NCBI GenBank assembly: GCA_003133425.1
Contig: PKXI01000014.1
Location: forward strand, 1-21,630
Direction: 5' to 3'
Length of the DNA: 21,630 nt
DNA from: Acidobacteriaceae bacterium
GTDB taxonomy: Bacteria; Acidobacteriota; Terriglobia; Terriglobales; Acidobacteriaceae
Position numbers and translations under genes: made by a program. Shown here piece after piece: positions 15,403-21,630 of this stretch. The stretch's first letter is position 1, and each line of letters starts with the position of its first letter. The notes beneath the pieces were generated by a model. It had not been told where the DNA came from and did not search any database. It saw only the letters and a list, made by a program, of their open reading frames with translations.

Positions 15403-16413
15403 ATGCTTCGCTTTCTCTCTTTGATTCTCGCTGCTGCACTTGTTCCCCAGGTAGCCCGCGCCGAGGATACGCCGAAACCCACTTTCGAGCAGGCTCAGAA
15501 ACTGGCTGCGCACGGCCGCCTCGACCAGGCGCTCGCCGTGCTCGATCAGCTTGCCACGCAAATTCCGGAGCCCGCCGGTGTGGAGCGACTGCGCGGCACT
15601 ATCTTCTATCAAAAGGAACAGGTTCCCGATGCGATTGCGGCTTTCAGCAAGGCTGAAGCGCAGGACGCAGGCGACCGGGAGTCCATCGAAATGCATGGAG
15701 TGGCTCTGTTTCGCATGGGCAAGCCGGAAGAGGCGGTGCCTCTCCTGGAGAGAGCACATGCGGCGGTGGAAGGGGCCAACATCGATCCTCAATATATATT
15801 GGGCCTTTGCTATGCCCATGTGAAACGCTTCGGCGACGCGCGGCACGCTTTCGCCGCGCAGTACGGCTTTGCACCCGACTCCGCCGAAGCCTATCTGCTT
15901 GCCGCCCGCCTTTTCCTGCGTAGCGAATTCGTCGACGAAGCGCGCAACGAGGCGCTCAACGCCCTCCGGCTCAACCCACGCTTGCCGCTGGCGCACCAAC
16001 TGCTCGGCGAAGCCAGCCTGGCGAAAGGCGATCTGCCGGACGCCATCAAGGAGTTAGAGGCCGAGCGCGACATCAATCCGCTGGACGGCATGCTCTACGA
16101 ACGGCTGGGCGACGCCTACCTGCGCAGTGGGCAACTTGCCAGTGCGCAGCAGGTGCTGAACCGCGCTGTGCTTCTTGAACCAAGTTCTACCGCGCCCTAT
16201 ATTCTGCTCGGCCAGACCTTCCTCAAGCTTGGCCATCCGATCGAAGCCCTCCACTACCTCGATCACGCCGAGAAGATGGATCCGTCGAACTACCACACGC
16301 ACTACCTGCTCGGCCAAGCGTACAAGGCTACCGGCCAACTTTCCGAAGCCGACCGCGAAATCCGCCAGTCCGTCGCTCTGCAACAGGCGCAGCCCGGCGC
16401 GCAGGGGAAGTGA
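15403..16413 (+). CDS. Secreted TPR protein
   Basis: 336 residues with a clear Sec signal peptide (1-20, cleavage after VARA). The rest is almost wholly tetratricopeptide repeats: about seven to eight helical pairs from residue 26 to 325, with repeated A---L (helix A) and A---F/L--A (helix B) patterns such as YLLGQAYKATGQLSEADREI near the end. It has no catalytic motif. TPR solenoids are protein-binding scaffolds, and outside the cytoplasm they usually organise envelope complexes. AAGG at 15392-15395 is a fair ribosome-binding site. A TATACT hexamer at 15294-15299 may be the -10 of its promoter, without a good -35. The next TPR gene begins 3 bases after its stop, so the two are one operon and probably work together. 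Confidence 0.86.
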   Translation: MLRFLSLILAAALVPQVARAEDTPKPTFEQAQKLAAHGRLDQALAVLDQLATQIPEPAGVERLRGTIFYQKEQVPDAIAAFSKAEAQDAGDRESIEMHGVALFRMGKPEEAVPLLERAHAAVEGANIDPQYILGLCYAHVKRFGDARHAFAAQYGFAPDSAEAYLLAARLFLRSEFVDEARNEALNALRLNPRLPLAHQLLGEASLAKGDLPDAIKELEAERDINPLDGMLYERLGDAYLRSGQLASAQQVLNRAVLLEPSSTAPYILLGQTFLKLGHPIEALHYLDHAEKMDPSNYHTHYLLGQAYKATGQLSEADREIRQSVALQQAQPGAQGK

Positions 16414-16416
16414 ACC

Positions 16417-18291
16417 ATGCGCGGCAACCGCTTTTTCCTCGTGACGGCGGCGATCTCGCTTTGCCTGGCCGCGGGTTCTACCGCGCAGCAGCCCCCGCCA
16501 AAGACCAGGCTGCCCAACCAACTCCAGCGCGCCGACGAGGCTTTCCGCGCCGGCTATGCGGCCATGCAGGCCGGCCGACTCGACGAGGCGCGCCAGAGCT
16601 TTGCGCTTGCGGCCATGCTCGCCCCGCAGATTCCCGAAGCCCACATCGCGCTCGCCGAAGTGCTCGTCGACTTGAACCAGCCCGACGCGGCAATCGGCGA
16701 AATGCAGATTGCGCTCAAGCTCAAGCCGGGCGATCGCAGTGTCGAAACCAATCTAGCGTTGATCTACGCCGGCGCCGGACAGCCCGCCAGGGCCCTGCCG
16801 CACTTTGCCAACGTGGCGCGTGCCGCCAAAACCCCGGGCTCCCCGCCGCTCGACGCCGCGTTTTTTGAGAATTGGGGCCGCGCCCTGGCCAGTGTTGGCG
16901 ATCTGCCGCATGCCATCGAGAAACTCCGCACGGCGACCGAACGCGATCCCGGCCGCGCCGGGCTTTTCGACGCGCTCGGCTCGCTATACGCGCAGAAAAA
17001 GGACTGGTCCGACGCGCAACCGCAGTTCGAACATGCGCTCCAGCTCGACGCCGTGCTCAACATCGCTCGCATTCACTTGGGCCTGATATTGCGCGAAAAG
17101 CAAGATCTGGCCGGCGCTTTAACCGCGCTGGAAGCCGCGGTCGTCCAGGAGCCTGGCAGCGCCCTGGCGCAATTCGAGTACGGCCGCACGTTGGAAGCCG
17201 CGAACCAGGACGACGCCGCGCAACCGCACCTGGAAGAGGCGGTAAAGCTCCAGCCAGACCTTCCCGGCGCGCAGCTTGAGCTGGCGATGCTTTTGCAGCG
17301 CGCAGGGCGCCAGCAGGAGGCGATTCCATTCTTCCGCGCCGCGTCCATTCAGAATCCAAACGATATTACAGTCCTGACGAACCTTGCCTTGGCCCTAACC
17401 CTCACCGGCAAAGCCAACGAGTCGCTCGATCTCTTCAAAAAGGCCAGGGCGCTCTCGCCGAAGGATCCCACAATTATCAAGGACAAGGGAGTTGCCGACA
17501 TCCAGCTCTCGGACTTCGATGGGTCCATTGTCGACTTTAAAGCCGGGCTGGCTCTGGCCCCTGGCGACCCGCAGATGCACTATGACCTGGGCTTGGCCTA
17601 CAAGTTCAAGGACCGCTTCGATGAGGCGGCCAGCGAGCTGAAGCGCGCCGGCGAATTGGATCCTACACTACAAGATCCACCGTATACGCTGGGCATTCTC
17701 TATATGCAGATAGGCAGGCTGGACGAGGCGGTCACGGAATTGAGGAAGGCCGTCGCGCTGCGGCCCGAGAGCGGAGATGCATGGGCCATTCTGGGCAGCA
17801 CGCTCAAGCAGGCTTCGCGATTGGATGAGGCGCGCGACGCATTGGAACATGCGATTCCACTGCTGCCAGGCCAGCCGGGACCGCGCGTGACGCTGGCCGG
17901 AGTTCTGTCCGAACAAGCTGCCCAGGCGACCACGGCTGCTGATGCGGCAGTTGCAGCCGGCGATCAGGCCCGTGCGGACGAACTGCGCGCCAAGGCCAAG
18001 GAACTGCACGCTCTGGCCGCTGAACAGCGCCGTCAGAGCGCGGAACTCACGCGGAGCGCGATCAGCCGCCAGAAGGCCAACTTCGCCCTGAACGCGGGCA
18101 ACCAGCTTCTTCAGCGGGGACAAGTTGCGGAGGCAGCGGCGCGCTATCAGGATTCCATCGCGGCAGACCCGACATTTGCCGAGCCGCATCGGCAGTTGGC
18201 GATCGCCTACGAGAGGCAAGGACGTATTCAGGAAGCGGAGGCGGAGAAGGAGAAGGCCGCTACGCTGGCAGTGGCCAATCCAGGACAATGA
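16417..18291 (+). CDS. Large secreted TPR protein with internal coiled coil
   Basis: 624 residues, with ATG 3 bases after the upstream TPR stop and AGGGGAAG at ideal distance. Residues 1-24 are a Sec signal peptide (FFLVTAAISLCLAAGSTAQQ). TPR units run from about 40 to 495 (for example GLFDALGSLYAQ, TNLALALTLTGKANESLDLF, YTLGILYMQIGRLDEAV). They are interrupted at about 498-553 by an alanine- and glutamine-rich charged helix likely to form a coiled coil. A final TPR pair (about 554-610) follows. No enzyme motif is present. It is probably a periplasmic scaffold for the exported neighbours. Residues 111-221 have a decayed copy at 10-345, showing that this gene was once duplicated or that a related cluster lay to the left. 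Confidence 0.87.
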   Translation: MRGNRFFLVTAAISLCLAAGSTAQQPPPKTRLPNQLQRADEAFRAGYAAMQAGRLDEARQSFALAAMLAPQIPEAHIALAEVLVDLNQPDAAIGEMQIALKLKPGDRSVETNLALIYAGAGQPARALPHFANVARAAKTPGSPPLDAAFFENWGRALASVGDLPHAIEKLRTATERDPGRAGLFDALGSLYAQKKDWSDAQPQFEHALQLDAVLNIARIHLGLILREKQDLAGALTALEAAVVQEPGSALAQFEYGRTLEAANQDDAAQPHLEEAVKLQPDLPGAQLELAMLLQRAGRQQEAIPFFRAASIQNPNDITVLTNLALALTLTGKANESLDLFKKARALSPKDPTIIKDKGVADIQLSDFDGSIVDFKAGLALAPGDPQMHYDLGLAYKFKDRFDEAASELKRAGELDPTLQDPPYTLGILYMQIGRLDEAVTELRKAVALRPESGDAWAILGSTLKQASRLDEARDALEHAIPLLPGQPGPRVTLAGVLSEQAAQATTAADAAVAAGDQARADELRAKAKELHALAAEQRRQSAELTRSAISRQKANFALNAGNQLLQRGQVAEAAARYQDSIAADPTFAEPHRQLAIAYERQGRIQEAEAEKEKAATLAVANPGQ

Positions 18292-18392
18292 AGCGCGCCG
18301 GGATCGCCTGACTGAATGCTCCATGCGGCGCCGGAGCGGGCATTCGCGGTTTCCCGTTCTTACTGCTCAGGACAGCATCGAGAGAGGGGCAG
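18292..18392. other. Convergent intergenic region, possible weak terminator
   Basis: The TPR operon and the minus-strand secreted protein converge here. GAATG (18314-18318) can pair with CATTC (18341-18345), and the inner CTCC with GGAG. This gives a bulged hairpin that could slow transcription from both sides. No T-run flanks it. Confidence 0.25.
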
Positions 18393-19082
18393 CTACTTGG
18401 CTGCGCCTGCTGGAACCGACGGCTTCCTGGTAAAGATAGATTTAGGGACGAGTGGCGATGGCGGATCGGAATCGAGGACTACCGGCCCCCTCTCAAAGGT
18501 CGTCAAAGCCGCTTCGTCGGCAGCCAGAATCATCCAGCAGACAGCCCCCTTCTGGACCAGCGTGCAGACGGTCTCGACCGTAAACACAGGCCCGGCACTT
18601 CCGATGGGCGTGGCAGGGGCGCGTGCGATCCACACATGGTGGCGACCCAGCATGTATGAGGATTCCACGGCTTCTCCAAGATCGAAGTTCTGTCGAATGC
18701 CCTCCGCGGCGCCACGGCCAAAGCCGGCTAGATCGTCCTGGCTCATCTCGGTTCCCATGCAGGCGGTGGGCAGGTCAACAGCCGTAATCATGGAGGCGCG
18801 ATCGCCGTGATGTGCGGTTATGGCGATCTGGATGCACCCGACGCCGTGCTTCTCTTCGTCGCTTGCTTCGCTGGTTTGTGCTTTCTGCTGCTGATCGTGC
18901 AGAGCGCCGCTCATGTCGACCATCTGCCAGTCGGCAGGCAGGCTATAACTGAAGCCAAGCTCGTTGGTGTGTTTCTGCAGAGCCGGGCTTGCCACAGCAG
19001 GCTTGGAAGGGTGCGCGACAGGTTGTTGCGCGGCACTGATTGCGGAAAGAGCGGCAAAGATGCAAAGAACGTACACTTTCAT
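18393..19082 (-). CDS. Secreted protein of unknown function, perhaps PsbP/Mog1-like
   Basis: 229 residues. Residues 1-18 are a Sec signal peptide (VYVLCIFAALSAISAA). The mature part begins with a proline- and alanine-rich linker and then LGFSYSLPADWQMV (about 43-56). A hydrophobic strand followed by 'LPxxW' at the start of a domain is the usual opening of PsbP/Mog1/DUF1795-like folds. Four cysteines in the mature part (for example VGCIQI, PTACMG, ETVCTL, AVCWMI) could form disulphides. The protein ends in a proline-rich tail. No catalytic site is evident. There is no good Shine-Dalgarno directly before the ATG. It converges with the TPR operon and follows the broken GH31 gene in the same orientation. 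The fold assignment rests on a short motif only. Confidence 0.72.
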   Translation of the reverse strand: MKVYVLCIFAALSAISAAQQPVAHPSKPAVASPALQKHTNELGFSYSLPADWQMVDMSGALHDQQQKAQTSEASDEEKHGVGCIQIAITAHHGDRASMITAVDLPTACMGTEMSQDDLAGFGRGAAEGIRQNFDLGEAVESSYMLGRHHVWIARAPATPIGSAGPVFTVETVCTLVQKGAVCWMILAADEAALTTFERGPVVLDSDPPSPLVPKSIFTRKPSVPAGAAK

Positions 19083-19292
19083 AGCGCGGCCAGTCTAGCA
19101 CGTCTCCCTGTCAATTTCGGGCTGATTTGAGCAGTTTGTCGCCCCCGCATTGAACCTCTTTACAGCTTTCATCCGCACCTCGCTTTCAATGCACGTCATT
19201 GACCAGATTGCGCAGATATGCGGTTCCTTTGGCTCCTATCTCCATGGGGAGACTTCAATCTCCGCCCAGGGAGCCATTGCACAATTCCTTGG
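19083..19292. other. Short gap between the GH31 remnant and the secreted-protein gene
   Basis: Holds no ORF of note. It must contain the promoter of the minus-strand secreted-protein gene if that gene is not read through from GH31. No hexamer pair with acceptable spacing was found. Confidence 0.3.
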
Positions 19293-21630
19293 CTAGAAAG
19301 CCAGCTGTATCTCCGCGCCTTTTCCGTCGTCGGAAATGACGGTAATCACGCGCTGGTGTGCAGAGTCGTAGGTCGCCTTGACCGGCGCGCCAGCGGAGCT
19401 TGCCAAGGGCGCCTTCTCTGCCCCGTAGATCTCGATGGCAAGCGCGCTCCACCACGGAGAGAAACTGCCTTCGCGCGGGAATACCTTCACTGTCAGGCCG
19501 TTTGCCGTGCTGGCGCAGCTGAATGACTCGCGCAGAAAAGCGCCGTTCTTGTAGGCAAAGGTCTGGCCGTCGTCCAGGTAGACGCTGCCTGCGCAGGCCT
19601 GCCCGCCGTTTTCCGGCGGATAGACGCGCAAGGTGAGCGGACCTTGCGGCTTTTCGCCGGTGCTCTGGACAAGCAGCTGACGGGGAATGATAGACCCGGC
19701 GCGAACATAGACCGGCAAAGTTTCGAGCGTGCGATGAATATGCACCTCGGTTGGGCGGATACCTGGCTTGCTGGAATCCTGCGATTGCGAAGCGGAGAGC
19801 ACTTTTGCTCCGGTCCAATAGTCGTACCAGCCCACAGGTGGAAGAGCCACAGTGTAGTCTCTCGTCGGGGAACGGGCTTTGCGCGACCAGCAGATTGGGC
19901 CAAAGCAGGAACTGGTTGCCGTCTGTATCCATCGTCTGGCCGTCGCCGGTGCCCCTGGGGAATTCCAGGAAGACGGGCCGCATGATGGGCAGGCCGGTGC
20001 GGCTCATCTCCTCGGCCGTGGTGTAGATGTAGGGCATCAACTGGTACCGCTCCTTGATGTAATGGCGGCGCAATTCGATATCGTGGGGACTGCCGTTCTC
20101 CCACGGTTCCTGCGGACGGCTTCCCTTTGTAGTTTGATCGCGATCGATGGGGTGGAAGGCCGCCACTTCTACCCAGCGCGTCAGGAGTTCAGGCTGGGGA
20201 GAAGCGGTGAATCCGCCCACATCCGCCCCGGCCATGGCAAAGCCGCTCAAACCCAGATTGCAGAGTTGCGGAGTCGTCTGCCGCAGATGGTTCCAGGTAG
20301 AGGAGTTGTCGCCGGTCCACGTGACCGCGTAGCGCTGGCCGCCAGCGAAGCTTGCGCGTGTCATCACAAAGGGCCGCAGATCGGGAGCCAGCTTCAGCAG
20401 GCCCTCGCAGGTGCCGCGCGTGTTCTGCATGCCGAAGATGTTATGCACCTCCAGATGCGCCGCTGCGCGCGTCTTGAAGCCGGGCTCCTCGATGCGATGC
20501 ACATTGTCGAGCGGCATGGTCTTGGTGGGAGTCTGGAAGACCGACGGTTCGTTCATATCGTTCCAGAAGCCGGCCACGCCCATGTCGACAAAGTCCTTGT
20601 AGAGCGTGCCCCACCACTCACGGCTGGCTTTGCGCCAGAAATCCGGAAACACGGCCGGCCCCGGCCACACCTCGCCCACAAACGTCTTGCCATCTGCCGC
20701 ATGCACGAAGTGGTCGCCCGCCGCTCCCTCGTCGTAGGGCTTGTAGTCCTGGTTTGGCAGGTAGGCAACGTGCAGATCCGTAATCAACACGGTCTTGAAG
20801 TGGTCTGCTTTTAAGTCCTGGATCATCTGCGCGAAGTGCGGAAACCGGTCCGGGTCGACAGTGAACGGCCGATTCTTCAGTTGGTAGTCGATATCCAGCC
20901 GTATGACGTCAGCAGGAATGCGCTCCGCGCGCAGCCGCGCAGCGACCCGTCGCACCTCCGCCTCCGGGTAGTAGCTGTAGCGCGACTGTTGATAACCAAG
21001 CGACCAAAGCGGTGGCAGCGGCACGGACCCGGTCAGCCCCGCCCAGGTCTCGACGACCTGCTTGGGATCGGGACCGTAGAGGATGTAGTAGTCCAGCGGT
21101 CCACTTTCGGCTCCGAAGGAGTAGCCGTTCAAATACTCTTTGTTGAAGTCGAAGCTCGAATGCCACGTGTTGTCCAAAAACTTAGCCGCGGCGATGCCGT
21201 TCCGGAATGTGAGGAAGTAGGGGATGGATTTGTAAATCGGGTCGGTCGACTCCTGCCAGCCGACGTCTGTATTCCAGTTGCTAAAGGCTGAGTTTCGGCG
21301 GTCGAGCGGACCCGGCTTGTCGCCGAGGCCGAAGTAGTGCTCGTCCAAAGGCGACTTGCGGTAGACACGAAAAGGCGAACCGTTGAATTCAACAGGCCGG
21401 CCGGGCAGATCCTCGACGATGACGTGACCATCGAGATCGGTGACCTTCAGACAGAGAGGATTTTTGTCGATTGAGACACGTAGTTTTGAGGTCCTGAAAC
21501 CGACCGTCGCGTCGGAAGACTCCGGCGTGACATCGATGCTCGAGGTGCGCGCGGCGGGTAGAACAGCTGTGCCTCGCCAAAACTCCATCCGGCCGAGAAA
21601 TTGAATAGACGTCTCGATATCTTAACGGTT
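19293..21630 (-). pseudogene. GH31 alpha-glucosidase gene, frameshifted and 5'-incomplete
   Basis: The main frame (from 21588 down to about 19864, 575 codons) carries the N-terminal domain and catalytic barrel of family GH31. It includes LDIDYQ, WNDMNEP with nucleophile Asp (codon 20557-20559) and TGDN with acid/base Asp (codon 20308-20310). After GNQFLLWPNLLVAQSPFPDE the frame turns to arginine-rich nonsense. The expected continuation, DYTVALPPVGWYDYWTG and the C-terminal beta domains ending LAF, is in another frame and stops at 19293. The break lies at 19857-19863, in GAGAGAC, and looks like loss of one GA unit. The 5' end is also abnormal: the ATG at 21588 has no Shine-Dalgarno or signal peptide, and an in-frame stop lies at 21622-21624. 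The expected upstream sequence (S-RPDGVLARHS before AVLPAAR) is in another frame, suggesting a second lesion near 21564-21570. Sequencing error is the alternative for either site. Confidence 0.83.

Overview
The window looks like a chromosomal segment of an Acidobacteriota bacterium, probably class Terriglobia. This is inferred from family content, since no marker gene is present. The clues are a 1238-residue Oar-like TonB-dependent receptor with an N-terminal carboxypeptidase-regulatory-like domain, paired FG-GAP/UnbV (CRTAC1-type) proteins, a multiheme cytochrome fused to TPRs, secreted TPR proteins, GC-rich coding sequence and frequent TTG/GTG starts. No tRNA, rRNA, insertion sequence, CRISPR array or phage gene was seen.

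Left block (1-3562, all minus strand). At the edge lies a frameshifted, truncated remnant of a TPR gene whose intact relative sits at 16417-18291. Next comes a sugar operon read right to left: a PfkB-family fructokinase, a tentative 53-residue ORF, and an exported GH13 oligo-1,6-glucosidase-like enzyme. An alpha-1,6-type active site next to a fructokinase suggests use of a glucosyl-fructose sugar such as isomaltulose or sucrose.

Central block (3940-18291). A minus-strand exported multiheme c-type cytochrome with C-terminal TPRs is divergent from a plus-strand run. That run holds a Sec-exported TPR/FG-GAP/UnbV protein, a Tat-type FG-GAP/UnbV protein, a 795-base gap with a structured leader, the Oar-like receptor with a strong UUCG-loop terminator, and two adjacent secreted TPR proteins. 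All of these proteins are predicted to be exported, and most carry protein-protein interaction folds (seven-bladed propellers, TPRs). This suggests an envelope or outer-membrane assembly with a redox partner. Its substrate and purpose cannot be read from the sequence.

Right block (18393-21630, minus strand). It holds a small secreted protein of unknown function, perhaps PsbP/Mog1-like, and a GH31 alpha-glucosidase gene that is broken. A frameshift at about 19857-19863 separates the catalytic part from the C-terminal domain, and the 5' end also appears out of frame and runs off the window. Two decayed genes, one on each flank, suggest that the borders of the central block are eroding.
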